DNA of 64,000 bases. Origin: Vombatus ursinus. Lineage: Eukaryota; Chordata; Mammalia; Diprotodontia; Vombatidae. Location: NCBI RefSeq assembly GCF_900497805.2, contig NW_020948739.1:11419968-11483967 (forward strand), written 5' to 3'. Every line of letters starts with the position of its first letter. Position 1 is the first letter of the stretch. Below are positions 34,440 through 47,975 of this stretch, piece by piece. The notes beneath the pieces are model-generated. The model made no database searches. It saw nothing but the letters and a program-made list of their open reading frames with translations, and was not told the DNA's origin. The position numbers and the translations under genes are program-made.

Positions 34440-34992
34440 AGGGCATGCCATCTCCCACCTCCTACCGTTGTACAATCTGTCCTGCAAGCCTAACATGCTC
34501 CTAGCTACTTCTTTACTCTTTGAACCTCAAGGTCCCTTGGTTCAGATCAAGTGCCATCTCCTTCTTGAGTTTTTTCTTGATTTTTCTATGTAGGTCCACC
34601 GGGGGCTATCTCCAGTTGTCCTGATCTATATCTGGCCACTGGATCCAGATGGCTCCAGAGAAGAAAGTGAGGCTGGTGACCTTGCACAGCCCTTCCCCAC
34701 TTAAAACCAATTCACTTGCATGTCATGGCATCATGATATATTCATGATGTCATGGTCCCCTTCAAGAATGAAGGACAAACAACAACAATTTAGGGCCACC
34801 ACCCTCTTCCCCTCAGTCGCTTTGTATTTACTTTGTACATGTTCTGAATGACTTATATGTGAACACATTGAATCCCCACAGCAGAACTGAGGCCCCTTAA
34901 AGACAGGAGCTGATTTTGTCTTTGTCTCCACAACGCTTACTCTTGTGCCAGGCACACAGTAGGCTTTCCATAAATGCTTATTGATTGTTTGG
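34440..34992 (+). repeat. L2 3' end interrupted by a SINE
   Basis: L2 pieces are 34440-34591 ('tttgaacctcaaggtccctt') and 34796-34992 ('ccttaaagacaggagctgat', 'gtgccaggcacacagtaggc'). 34592-34795 is a different SINE family ('ccagttgtcctgatctatat', 'actggatccagatggctcc', 'aagaatgaaggacaaacaac' tail). Confidence 0.65.
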
Positions 34993-35063
34993 TTGAATGA
35001 TAGAGAACAATTACTTTCCCTGGTCCCCCATAAAGCCCAGAAGTATGTGGCCTTGTACCTTAC

Positions 35064-35206
35064 CTTGTTGCGTTTGGGTCCAAAATAACAATGTCAGCAT
35101 CAGATCCAACAGCAATTATTCCTTTCTTTGGGTAAAGATTAAAGATTTTAGCGGCATTAGTGCTGGTAACAGCAACAAATCGGTTTTCATCCATTTTGCC
35201 ACTATA
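35064..35206 (-). CDS. DPYS: DPYS exon (human exon 7 equivalent), residues 365-412
   Basis: The 143-nt exon reads [40 protein letters not shown] and ILDPNAT, ending with AG, the first two bases of Arg412. [25 protein letters not shown] and GSDADIV are strongly conserved in all DHP and CRMP proteins. Acceptor CATTACAG, donor GTAAGG. It is the last DPYS exon in the window. The remaining C-terminal exons (TISAKTHHQAVNFN... in human) were searched for by eye in 1-35,063 and not seen. One odd change is noted: the tryptophan conserved in VIWDP of human DPYS and CRMPs is leucine here (VILDP, codon TTG). Confidence 0.97.
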
Positions 35207-35299
35207 CTGTAATGTAATTCAAAAAGAAAAAATATCATTCCAATGAAGAAATATGATGACAATCTCCTATTAACAAAAATATGAGGATTTGAGAGTATT

Positions 35300-35545
35300 A
35301 ATATGACTGCCTTTAAGGTTTGCAAAGCATTCTACTTATATTATCTCATTGGATTCTCATAACAACCCTGTGAGGGTGGGTACTATTATTATCATCCCCA
35401 TTTTACAGGTGAGGAAACTGAGACTGGAAGAGATTAATTGACTTCTCTAGGGTCACATAGTTATTAAATGTCTGAGGTAGGATTCAAACTCAAATCTTCC
35501 TGATTGTAGGTCTGGTGTTCTATCTACTGCACCACTTAATCATGT
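35300..35545 (+). repeat. CORE-SINE in DPYS intron
   Basis: 'gcctttaaggtttgcaaagc', 'cataacaaccctgtgagggt', 'cattttacaggtgaggaaac', 'tctatctactgcaccactta'. It starts about 95 bp upstream of the residues 365-412 exon in transcript order. Confidence 0.75.
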
Positions 35546-35689
35546 GAATTGTAATGAATATCTTATGCTAGTCTCAGCCTATTTTGGGCTATTTATTGGT
35601 CTCAAACAACTGTAACATGATCCAGATAATGGAATACAACAACTACCTTAGGAATCAATCTTTTTTTTAACCTTGGAGCTTATTTAATA

Positions 35690-36110
35690 CAACCCTTTCA
35701 TTTTACAGGTGAGGAAACTGGGACACAAAGAATCTGCACATAGGCAATGAACCTTGAACTCAGGTCTTCGGGGCTCAAAATCTAGTTTGATTTCTGCTAC
35801 ATCATGAATGCTTCCCTAGGTACAACCATGTGCAAAATTCAAAGGTCTTGAGCTTTCTGAGTCAATGTCCAGGTCTTTTCTCCAGGTGAGTCCTGCTCTG
35901 GGTACTCCTTGTGTCATGGATGTTACTCTAAGTTCTTGGCAATTCTGCCAATACAACTCTTCTTGAGTTCAAATCTGACCTCAGACACTGACTAGCTATG
36001 TGACTCTGGATAAGTCACTTAACCCTGTTTGCCTCAGTTCTTCATCTGTAACATGAGCTGGAGAAGGAAATGACAAGCAACTCCAGTATCAAGCTGGAAA
36101 AGTTCCACAT
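35690..36110 (+). repeat. CORE-SINE fragment and tRNA-SINE fragment
   Basis: 35690-35800 is 'ccctttcattttacaggtga' and 'ttgaactcaggtcttcgggg'. 35930-36095 is 'gagttcaaatctgacctcag', 'gtgactctggataagtcact', 'ctggagaaggaaatgacaag'. Confidence 0.6.
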
Positions 36111-37074
36111 GTGGGCCCAGAAACAAACTTCACACCTGGAATTTGAAGATCAATCAGCCAAGCTAAGCCCAGAGAGACTCATTCATCAGATTAATTGTAG
36201 ATTGATGAATGTTTTGACCATGGGAAAAAAAATCAGAACAACAATAACAATAACAACAACCCTGTCTGCTATGGCATTTGGGGTTGGGATCCAAGATGGC
36301 TTGATGAGTGCCCACACTGATGAATCCTATGTCTTTGGTATATAAGGAGTATCACCTTGGGAAAAAAAAATAATCTAACTGTCTCCCACATTTACCAAAA
36401 TCATAGTGAAGCTGCATCTGTAGTCAGCTAAGCATGAGTAATGACATCAATAGTCCCTGTCTGGCAATATTTTGCATTTTTATTGAAGTGATCATTTCCT
36501 TGTAATTCAATGAATGAGGATGGCTGAAATCCTCTTTCCTCTGATTAAAAAAATATATTATTTCTCCATGACTCATGTTTCAGGAAGGCCCAGCCTTTTT
36601 CTCACAAGCCCAATATCTATAAGGCCAAAGTATAGTCAGGGTTCAGTAAGAGGGACAATTCATCAATCTGTGGAAAAGACCAGAAAAAGAGGCTGAGATG
36701 GAGATGTGCCATCTTCTGTGAGAGAAGTTCTTGAAAAAGCCACAAACCACAGTTAGGCTTCCTTGCCTGCTAGAGACCTCAGACATCATTCACGCTACAA
36801 GGTGACCTAGGGGAACGGTCCTGATGGGAATGAGGTCATCCTCTGGGTGTTATCAAGGGACTGCCAGACTAAACTGCTATCAATGAAAAATCATCTGTAC
36901 ATAGGAATTATGACACATAATTAAAGTTGGTGATCATGAAAAAGGGTGATGTTGTGATGCCAAAAGCAAAGAAAAGGGTAGCAGCCCTCACAAAATTGAA
37001 GTGGGGCAGTGAAGGAGGAAGAGAGAACACTTGTAAGTTACTCTCCTGGTCAAGAACTGAAGGGGTTTTGAAGG
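36111..37074 (-). other. DPYS intron, no recognised repeat
   Basis: Apparently single-copy intron sequence apart from a short (AACAAT)n-like stretch near 36237-36258. The plus-strand open frames at 36070 and 36514 are unsupported. Confidence 0.5.
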
Positions 37075-37335
37075 AGGAAATAAGCATTTATTAAGTGCTT
37101 GTTATGTGCCAGGCACCACTCTTTACAAATATTTCATTTGATAACCACAACAACTCTCAGGGGTAGGTGTAATTATTATCCCTGTTTTACCACTGAGGAA
37201 ACTGAGGCAAAGAGAGGTTAAGTGACTTGTCTAAGGTCACACAGGTAGTAAGTGTCTGAGCCTAGATTTGAATTCGGGATCTTCCTGATTCCAAGCCCAG
37301 TGTTCTAGCCACTTCACCACCTATCTGCCTCCTTG
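37075..37335 (+). repeat. CORE-SINE in DPYS intron
   Basis: 'agcatttattaagtgcttgt', 'acaacaactctcaggggtag', 'gaggttaagtgacttgtcta', 'tctagccacttcaccaccta'. Confidence 0.75.
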
Positions 37336-38400
<1,065 letters not shown>

Positions 38401-38461
38401 TTAGTTCTGAATTTTGTCTTTTCCTTTTGCATGTCACCATTTTAGAAAGTCCTGTTGGGGG

Positions 38462-38650
38462 AAGCACGATGCAATAGAAAGAAGACTGGGCTTGGAATTA
38501 GAATCCCTGCACTCTTGCCTCACCTGGGTCCATTTTCAGTTGTATGATTTTGGGAAACTCATATAAACTCTCTCCATCTTAGCTTGTTCATATGGAAACT
38601 GGGCATAGTAATATCAGTTTTGTAAACTTTATGGGATCAGTGCCTTCCAG
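38462..38650 (+). repeat. tRNA-derived SINE fragment
   Basis: 'gactgggcttggaattagaa', 'ttgtatgattttgggaaact', 'catatggaaactgggcatag'. Confidence 0.5.
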
Positions 38651-39235
38651 TTCTCAAATTCGATGAGTCTCTTTCTTCCTTTAAGAATAATGCTCAAAGG
38701 GGCAGCTAGGTGGCGCAGTGGATAGAGCTCCGACTTTGGATTCAGGAGGACCCGAGTTCAAATCTGACCTCAGACACTTGACACTTAATAGCTGTGTGAC
38801 CCTGGGCAAGTCACTTAACCCCGTTTGCCTCATGAAAAAGCAAAAAAAAAAAAAAATAATGCTCAAGTATTATCTTCTGTATGTAGACTTTCTGAATTCC
38901 CCCAACAACCAGTGCTCTCCCTACAAAACTACCTTGTATCTAAAGTCTTTGCACATACCTGTATTCATTCTCTTTGTATTTATTCTGTATATACTTAGAT
39001 GTATTCTTGTTGATCAAGCTAGATAATATTTGTAAAGTGCTTAGGCTGGTGCATAGTAGGCATCTAACAAATGCTTGTTTTCTTTACTTTTCCCTTTTCT
39101 GTTGTCTCTTCTACTGGAATGGAGGCTTCTTTCAAATAGAGATTGTTTCATTCTTTCTACATATATCCCCAGTGTCTAGTATGGTGCCTAGCACATAGTA
39201 AACTCTTAATAAATACTAATTGATTGGTTGATAGA
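38651..39235 (+). repeat. L2 3' end (host of the SINE)
   Basis: 'ctaaagtctttgcacatacc', 'gtgcttaggctggtgcatag', and a second tail 'gtgcctagcacatagtaaac', so probably two overlapping L2 ends. Confidence 0.6.
38698..38854 (+). mobile_element. Young tRNA-derived SINE with 12-bp target duplication
   Basis: 'ggcagctaggtggcgcagtg', 'gtgtgaccctgggcaagtca', A tail. AATAATGCTCAA is at 38686-38697 and 38855-38866. It interrupts an L2. Confidence 0.9.
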
Positions 39236-39399
39236 TTGTGGTAAGAATGAATTGAAAAAAATCTGTTCAAAAGCCCTTGGGAAACTATAAAGATCTAGAT
39301 TTGCATTATTAGAAATGAAATGAAAAATTTCATTAGAAATGAAAAATTCAAACACATTTTGACAATAAAATACCACAAAGAGCTTTTAGCCAAGGGGTT

Positions 39400-39600
39400 C
39401 TTCATCTGTTATGTATGTATCATGGTCCCCTTTGATTGTCCAGTAAAATCTAGGGAATCCTTCTCAGGATAATGTTTTTTTAAATAATTGAAGGAAATGC
39501 TAATTGTCAAAGATTTAGCAAAAATAAAGATAAATTTTTTTTCCCCAGCCAAGTTCACAAACCCCTTGCAAGGGATCTTTGGACCTCAGGTTAAATTATC
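39400..39600. mobile_element. hAT-like MITE
   Basis: 'ggggttcttcatctgttatg' and 'tggacctcaggttaaattat', with an interior partly matching the 4676 family (ccttctcaggataatgtttt). Confidence 0.5.
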
Positions 39601-39914
39601 CCTCTGCCTAGGGGATAATTAAAAGGGATATGGAAACGAAATTAAAAAGTGGTAAGTCATTAATAGATCCTTTGATTTCTTAATTCAGAGGGGGTGTGAA
39701 TACATGTGAATACATCAGTTTGAGAATTCTAATAGGAGGTCTTCCCTAGCCAGGTTGATTTTCCAAACACCATAAAGACAGGTAAAACAGATGAAACCTG
39801 GTTGATTCAAGGGAGAGAAGTAAAAATGTCTGAACTATTGAAGTTGGAAAACATAAGACACCTTCCAAACCGCACCTGGTGGACTAACTAAGAATCTGTA
39901 TAGAACTTACATAA

Positions 39915-40490
39915 GGGAAGGGAATAAACATTTTATTAAATATTATTCTATGCCAATCACTGTGCTAAACACTTTACAAATACTATCTCATTTGATTCTG
40001 ACAACAACCCTGGGAGGTAAGTGCCATTATTTATTCCCATTTTACTATTGAAGAAACTGAGGCAGACAGAGGCAAAGTGACTTGCCCAGGATCACACAGC
40101 TAATAAGTGTCTAAGGTCAGATTTTAACTCAGGTGTTCTTAGCTCCAGGGCCAGTGCTCTATCCACTGTACCATCTATCTGCCTTTTATGAGCCTGTAGA
40201 ATGTAAGATCTTTGAAGAAGAATGTTTAATTTTTTGTTGTAGAACATAGTAGGTGCTTGAATACTTATGGAATTGAATTGAATATGATCATAGGATTTAG
40301 AGCTGGAAGGAGCATTAGAGATGTAGTCCAGTCTCCTCATTTTGTTGCTGAGGAAATTGAAATGCAGAGAGGTTAAGACATTTGGCCAAGGTCAGAAAGG
40401 TAATTAATAGAACGGCAAGGATAGAATATGAACTCAGTCCTTCTGACTCCAAATCTTTCCTATTCCATCCCACTGTCTCCGCTACACCAC
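39915..40490 (+). repeat. CORE-SINE, L2 tail, MIR-like SINE
   Basis: 39915-40190 is CORE (gacaacaaccctgggaggta; gccagtgctctatccactgt). 40195-40265 is an L2 tail (gaacatagtaggtgcttgaa). 40275-40490 is MIR-like (ggatttagagctggaaggag). Confidence 0.65.
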
Positions 40491-40531
40491 TTCACATGGG
40501 CACAGCATTCATGACCTCTGATGAATGATTA

Positions 40532-41081
<550 letters not shown>

Positions 41082-41251
41082 TGAGAATTTTAGAAATGGA
41101 AGGGACCTCAGAGTCCAGCCCATACCTGCAAGGCATCTGAAAGGAATAATACAGCAGGCAGGTGGTCACCCAGCCCCTACTTGCAGGGGAGGGGAAACTC
41201 ACCACTTCCTGAGGCATGCTATGTCCATTTTTGACACTTCTTATTGTAAAG

Positions 41252-41509
41252 GGCAACTAGGTGATTCAGTGGATAGAGAACCAGGCCTGGAGTCAGGAAG
41301 ACTCCTCTTGAATTCAAATCTGGCCAAGGACACTTGCTAGCTGTGTGACCCTGGGCAAGTCACTTAACCTGTTTGTCTTTCAGTTCCTCATCTGTAAAAT
41401 AAGCTGGAGAAGGAAATAGCAAACCAACCACTACAGTATCTCTGCCGAGAAAACCTCAAATGGGGTCAGGAAGAGTCAGATATGACTGGAAAACAACAGA
41501 ACGATAACA
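41252..41509 (+). mobile_element. Long-form tRNA-derived SINE
   Basis: 'ggcaactaggtgattcagtg', 'gtgtgaccctgggcaagtca', 'tggggtcaggaagagtcaga'. ATTGTAAAG is duplicated at 41243-41251 and 41510-41518. Confidence 0.8.
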
Positions 41510-41877
41510 ATTGTAAAGAAGTTTTCCCTGGCATTCAATCTAAACCCCTTTCTCTACAACTTCCATCTATTTCTCTTGCCTTAGCCTTCTGTGGCCAAAC
41601 AGAACAAGTTTAAATCCCCTCTTCCATGTGCTAGCTCTTGCGATATATGAATATAACTATGTCCCCTTTAGGTTTTCTCTTCACCAGGCTAAACATCTTC
41701 AGTGCCTTTAACCTGTCTTCTGATGACATTGACTCAACGCCCTTCACTGTCCTGGTAGCTCTCCTCTGGATACTATCCATCTAATCAATGACCTTAAGTT
41801 GTGGTGCCCAGAATGGAAAACAGTATTCCAGATGTAGTCCATTACAGCAGGACCCTGCAAGCTAACCAGATAGTGTG

Positions 41878-42320
41878 GCATGGAAAAAAAAAAGCAACTC
41901 TGTAGTTAGGGGCCCTGAGTTCAAATCCTACCTCTAATGCTTACTGTGTGACCAACCCATAGGCAAGTCCCTTAACTTCCCCGGTCTTAATAATAGCTAG
42001 CATTTATAGAGTACATTAACGTTTACAAAGTGCTTTCCAAATATTATTTCATTTCATCTTCATAATAACCCTGGGAGGTAGGTGCTATTATCATGCCCAT
42101 TTTACAAATAAAGAAACGGAGACTGCCAGAAGTTATGACTTGTCTGGGGTCACTCAGTGTCTACGGCAGGATTTGAACTCAGGTTTACCTGATTCCAGGT
42201 CCAGTGCTCTATCCACTATGCCACATAGCTCACCTTCAGATTCTTCATCTGCAAAAGGAGGGTGTTGGACTAGATGGACTCTGAGGGCCTTTCTAGTTAC
42301 CCTCCTTATTCTGCTTCTCT
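41878..42320 (+). repeat. tRNA-SINE and CORE-SINE inserted in the L3-like element
   Basis: 41878-41985 'gccctgagttcaaatcctac'. 41986-42245 'taatagctagcatttataga', 'aataaccctgggaggtaggt', 'gtccagtgctctatccacta'. 42246-42320 SINE-like 'gttggactagatggactctg'. Confidence 0.65.
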
Positions 42321-42430
42321 TATGGAAGCCAAGATTGCATTAGATTTTTGACCATATGATATTATTGACTTACATTGAGCTTACAGTCCACTAAAAGCCC
42401 CAGATCTTTTTCAGACAAACTTCTGAGAGC

Positions 42431-43633
42431 ACATAGAATGAAAGCTTATCAAAGACATAAAAGTATAGGTACAAAGCAAACTTTTATTTGGAATGCAGAT
42501 CCTATTTCTGGTTATCATTCATGGTTATCCACTGGATGAGGGGTTAATAAACTACCACTGTGGACAAAGCTGGCCCTCTTCCTGTTTTTGTATGGTCCTC
42601 TAACTTAGATTTTCTTTTTATATTTTTAAATAGTTTGCTTACCCTTGCACTAAATCCTCCAAGCAGAAGTAGAGTCAGGATAATTTCCTATAGGAAGACA
42701 CTGGCTTGGCCAAATTAGTCCATTTGGTTTACTCAAATGCCTATTTTAACTGAGTCAATGAAATCTATGATTTTATCAGTACAGAGAACTACTGGTATAA
42801 GAACCCCTCCACCAATGCACCATGGTAAGCTCTCCATAACGTATTAGATAAGTCCAAGGAAGTTGCCTGAAAGTCAGAGAAATCAAATTACTTTAATAAT
42901 AAATGTTAATTAATTGCTATTAATAACTATTTATTGACTGAAATGACTTGCCCATGTACAAGCTATTAAGTATCACAGGCAGGATTTGGACTCAGGTTTT
43001 CCTGATGCCAAGCTCTGTATTCTATCCACTACATCAAATTGTCTGTTGGTTAATAGTAGCTAGCCAGAGTTCCTAGATAACTGAAGTAAATGTTGCATTC
43101 TGGAGAGGACTGAAAGCAGATGGCTTCCAGCTGTCAAAATTGTTACTCATCTATGACAAATTCTTTTATGCCTTTGGGTCTGTTTTCTGTTCCATGCAAA
43201 GAAAATGATACCATTGACATCCTCCGTACTGTGTCTCAAAGGAGGAGGGTCACCAGGAGGGTAAGGAGACTGGAAATCATATTATCTCTGAGGTCTCTTC
43301 AAACTCTGTGATTCAGTGGTCTTTCTCTGGCTAGTTGAAGGAGTAGTCACCATTTTAAAAAGTAGGTATTGTTGTTTTTAAGTCATTCTAAACTGTCCAT
43401 CTAGCTAATATCTGTAAATTCTGGATATAACCATCCTACTTCTTCCTCCCTGCCCCTAGAACTGAACACTGTCTTATAATATAGAAAAACAGTAAAGCAA
43501 AAAAAAAAAAAAAAACAGTGTACAGTGACCACGTCTGACTATACATACAACATTCTGCCCCTACAGTCACTTAGGAGTCTTAATTTTTAACCCAAACTAA
43601 GGAGGAAGGTGCTACCAACTTCATAGAATCATT
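42431..43633. repeat. CORE-SINE fragment at 42895-43055; otherwise unassigned intron
   Basis: 42895-43055 ends 'ggatttggactcaggttttc' and 'tctatccactacatcaaa'. A homopolymer A run lies at 43499-43516. Nothing else supported. Confidence 0.45.
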
Positions 43634-45560
43634 TAGTTAACAAGCATTTCTTAAGCACTTACTACATGCCAGACTTTATGCTAAAAACTGGGGAAGTCAA
43701 AGAAAAGTGAAAAAACAAAAACAAACAAACAAAAAAAACCCAAAACAAAACAAAAAAAAGTAAACAAAAAACTCCAGTCCCTTCTCTCAAGGTGTGTAGT
43801 GGGAAAGAAAACATGTAAATATGGAGGTACATACTATATATAGAGTATGTGAAGGTAATCTGAAAGAGGAAGGCTTTAGTAGCTGAAAGAGCTAAGGCTT
43901 CCTACAGAAGGTAAGATGTGAATTGAGTCTCAAAAGAAGACAGAGAAGCTAAGAGTCAAGGAGGGGACAGAGAGCATTCTGGGCATGGGGGACAGCTAGT
44001 TCAAGAAATGAAGATGAGAGATAGGCTTCTTTTTCCAGAAGTGCAAATAGGTCAATGTAGTTGGATTGTACAGTGTCTGGAGAAGAGAAAGACATAAGAA
44101 AGCTGGAAATATAGGAAGGGGCTGGGTTATAAAGAATTTTAAATGCCAAACAGAGGAGTTTTATGTTTGATCATAGAGGTAAGAGGAAATCATTGGAGCT
44201 CTTTGAGCAGGTGGAAAATGTGATCCTATTGAGACTTTAGAACCTTGAGACCTGGGTAGAAGAGGATGGATTGAAATGGATAGAGTTGGGGCAAGGAGAC
44301 CAATTAAAAGGTAATTCTTGCGGTAGTCCAGGTGAGGATTAGTGGAGGTCTGAATTAGGGTTGGGGCTGTATGAGTGGACAGAAGGGGATATACATGAGA
44401 TATCATAAGAGTAGATATGACAAGATTTTCCAGTGGGTTATATATGTGGGGTGAGTGAGAGGAGTCCGGGATGACACTGGGGTTGTGGACTTTAGGTGGA
44501 TAGAAAGATTGTAGTGCTCTCAACAGTGATAGGAAAGTTAGGTAGAAGGAAGGGTTTTGGGGAAAGATATTGAATTTTGTTTTGGACATGTTTAGTTTAA
44601 GATGTTGATGTCCAGTAGGCAGTTAGACATGTGATATTAGAAGTCAGGGCTGGATAAATAGATTTGAGAATCATCTGCTTAGAGAAGATAATTGAATTCT
44701 TGGAAACTAATGAGATTAAGCAAAACAGTACAAAAAGAGAATAGTGCATTGGACAGAGGCTTGGGAAACACTCACAGGTATTAGGTACAACCTAGATGAA
44801 GATCTAGCAAAGGAGATTGAGAAGTAGCAGTCAGACAGGAGAACCAGGAGAAAGCAGTGTCATGAAAACCTAGAGAGAAGAGAGTATCAAGGAGAAAAAG
44901 GGTGATCAACAGTGTCAAAGGTTGCATGGAAGTCAAGAACGACTGAGAAAAGGCCATTAGATCTGGCAGTTAAGAGATCATTGGTAACTTTGGAGAGGCA
45001 GTTTTAATTGAGTGGTGAAGTCGGAAGACAGAATACAGAAATTTTATAAGAGAGTGAGAGGAAAGAAAGTGGAGTCATTGATTGTAGATGACTTTTTCAA
45101 GAAATTTAGCCTTGAAAAGGAGGAGATAAATGACAAACAGCTAAGAGGGTTGGTTAGATGAAGTGAGGGTATTTTTTAAAGATGAAGGAGACATGGGAGT
45201 GTTTGTAGGCAGCAAAGAATTATCCAGTAGATAGAGACTGAAGATAAGAGAGAATGTGGGAAGGATAGTTTTGGCAATTTTCTGGAGAAGACTGAGTGGC
45301 ATAGGATCATTCATGAATGTAGAGGAGTTTGTCATGGCAAGGAGAAAAGCCACCTCTTCATCAGAGACTAGAAGGAAGGAGGACATAGTAGAGGGAACGG
45401 AGTGATACGAAATGAGGAGGGGAAGGAAAGAGGGAGTTTTTTGTAAATGTCAGTTTTTAGTGAACTATGAGATAAGGTTATTGGTGGAGAGGATGAGAGA
45501 GGAAGATGAGGAAAAACTCAATTTGGAACCATGACTGTGAAAAATTGGCTATTGAATCAA
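43634..45560 (-). mobile_element. L2 LINE, about 1.9 kb, antisense, includes RT remnants
   Basis: Read on the minus strand: decayed ORF2 pieces 'DPMPLSLLQKIAKT' (45141-45386 frame) and a 'tttgacactgttgatcac' block at about 44904-44921 that matches the FDTVDH motif A of L2 reverse transcriptase. Then come 'gtccaaaacaaaattcaat', 'aagaattaccttttaattgg' and the 3' tail, seen on the plus strand as 'ttaacaagcatttcttaagc' at 43637. The 66-142-codon minus frames in this interval are LINE sequence, not genes. Confidence 0.75.
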
Positions 45561-46394
45561 ATAGAGAGGAATAGAATGTTTTTTCTAACTTCATAGAAGG
45601 TAAAAGGACCATTATGTTTTACTCAGATATAAGGAACATACTTGCACAGGAAAAAATGTAATGGATACAGAAGAATCACCCTGATGTGTCCTTGCTATCC
45701 CCTGAAGTAGAAGGCAAAAATTGTCTCTGTTTTTTAAAATAAGTGCCCAATAACATGAGCAATGCCGAACTTAGTGACTTAATCTGCAATCACTTCCCAA
45801 ATTGCTAACTCAGTACTTTCGAGAGTGCTTTGTCACAGAAGAAAGATACTTATCACATGTTCCACTCAATCACTTGTCCTATCAAGGTAATAAAAGACTG
45901 TAGTTCCAAAAGTTCTACCATTTTAATAGCTATCAGCAAGAATTAAAAAGGATCAGCTCCTGCCAGGATTCTTTTGAGATCTGATGACAGGTAATTTCCC
46001 CAGTCATCCTTCTTCCCATCTTAGAATGTCTTAGGCTGCTTTTCAGAATGTGCAGCCAGCTATCACTTCTCTGAGTTAATGCTGAGGGTGGAGGTGGTGA
46101 GAGGTGTGGGGGATGGGGAGGAATGAAACCCACTGTCCATTTAGCCAAAATGTCAACCTCCTTTCAAAAACAAAACAAAACAAAACAAACAAAAACAAAA
46201 ACAGTCAAGGGACCACAAAAAAAAAAAAACAGGCAGCAAAAGGGAGAAGCAAAAGATTCCAATAATCCATAGATTAGAAAATTAGGTCCCATATATAATC
46301 AAGAATTAATTGGGTGTATATAAAAAAGGATGAGGAATTCAGGGTGGGAACTGCTCATGGCACTTTCTACTTTCTCTTCCTTGGCAAAGCTCAT
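45561..46394 (-). other. DPYS intron; A-rich runs at 46165-46229
   Basis: (AAAAC)n and poly-A stretches at 46168-46202 and 46217-46229. No gene or named repeat. Confidence 0.5.
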
Positions 46395-46950
46395 GGCAAG
46401 GCAACATGGTATTGTGTGAAAAATGGTGGCCTTGGAGTCAGAGAACCTGGGGTCGTATCCTAATTTTGCCTCTTCTACCTTGCCCATGGTCAAGTCATTT
46501 TGGTTTCTGGGCTTCACTTTCATCATGTAGGTATAAAATGAGGAGATTGTGCTAAGAGATCTGAGTCTCTTCCAGCTCTAAATCTATGCCCCTTTGTATT
46601 TTTAATAGTTTCAGTGCACCATCTATTTCTGGGCTTTAGCACTTTCCATTCTAGTGCTCACTTGCTAGAGAAAGCATTTGAATGATCAAACATGTTCTAT
46701 CCATTCTTACTGTATTTACAGACGGGACTTGTAATTTCATTGGTAGAACAGATTCCCAACTAAGAAATTGCCGCTACTAAGACAGATCAGCACCTGCCCC
46801 GAAGCTCAAGAGTCTTAAAGGGTGACTGGGGCACTGACAGGTTAAGTGATTTGTCCAGGATCACCCAGCCAGGCTGTCAGAGACAATCATTCTGACTCCA
46901 AAGCTTTAATCTCCAAAACCAGCTTTCTATTTACTATACCTTGCTGCTGC
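46395..46950 (+). repeat. tRNA-SINE and CORE-SINE tail
   Basis: 46395-46590 'ggcaacatggtattgtgtga', 'gtggccttggagtcagagaa'. 46830-46950 'caggttaagtgatttgtcca'. Confidence 0.55.
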
Positions 46951-47894
46951 TTCAATCTCACTATATTATTGTCTTTGTTACACTAGCTACCCAGGTGGTT
47001 TCAGCAACTATTGGGAGATAGATAGATAAATCTTTATCATTAATCTCCTCCCACTCTCTCAGCAAACATCACAATTCCTTGAGAACATTATGTCTCTCTC
47101 TGTCTCTCTGCTCCCTCTGGCCAGGATGGGAGAAGGCCCACCACATTTAAAAAGTTGTTTTTTTCCTTTTTTAAAAGCATACCGTGAGAGGTGCTCTTCT
47201 GGGGCTGTTTTGGTTCCAAGGAATACATTTAAAGAGGACAGAGGGAAAAGATATATGAAGAATTAAAAGGATCAGGTCCATACAAAATGTATGAAATGTG
47301 TAGGTCTGAAAAAAAAAGCTAAGAAGAGAAATGCTTAAAGATGGATTTTTTAAAATATAACTTCATTTTAAAAAATTAAAATGCTAAGAAACAGTTAATT
47401 ATTTAAAATCCAGTGACATAGGGTAAATTAGATGCAAAAGAAAGTTTGTGTTATGTAAGCGAAGGCTGAGAACCAAATCATCACTGAAGAAACACGAGTT
47501 GATTATATCCACAAAGTTAAAGTCCTAAGAGTTAATTCACTTCACTTGGGTAAACAGCTTATTCCCAGAGCAATCTGCCAGAGGGGAGAGAATACTACTG
47601 CAGAGGCCCACACCATGGTTTCTTGTCACCACTGCAATGTTCCCAAGAAAATGAGAGAAAAGGCTGCAATGAGTTTGACTGAAATGGAAGACTAAGGAAA
47701 CTGAAAGCTTTTTTTTTTTAGGGCAATTACTATTGATGATTTATGACATAGGTGAGAAGGAATGATTTGGAATAAAAAGAACAGATCTAATGTATATAGC
47801 AGATAATGTATGTATATAGTATAATGTATATAGCAGAAAGAATATTTGGTAAAGTTCAAATGAAAACTACAACCATACCTTAAAAGAATGAAAG
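46951..47894 (-). other. DPYS intron, no recognised repeat
   Basis: AT-rich. A local repeat of 'taatgtatatagcaga' occurs near 47789 and 47822 (short tandem-like duplication). Confidence 0.5.
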
Positions 47895-47975
47895 ATAATA
47901 TGAATGAATAAAAGTTACAGTTGTGTACACAGTAGGTGCTTAATAAATGTTTATAGATTGAATTGAATAACCCTA
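47895..47975 (+). repeat. L2 3' end
   Basis: 'acacagtaggtgcttaataa' followed by 'atagattgaattgaat'. Confidence 0.55.

Larger units (their letters stand above)
41082..42430 (+). mobile_element. L3/CR1-like LINE fragment with three SINE insertions
   Basis: Consecutive pieces: 41082-41251 ('tttagaaatggaagggacct', 'aactcaccacttcctgaggc'), 41510-41877 ('aacttccatctatttctctt', 'cttcaccaggctaaacatct', 'ttgtggtgcccagaatggaa') and 42325-42430 ('aagattgcattagatttttg', 'ttacagtccactaaaagccc'). Between them lie a SINE at 41252-41509, a SINE at 41878-41985, and a CORE-SINE with a trailing SINE fragment at 41986-42320. Confidence 0.65.

Noticed and set aside
44161-44589. 142-codon minus-strand open frame
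   Set aside because: Part of the antisense L2 LINE, not a host gene.
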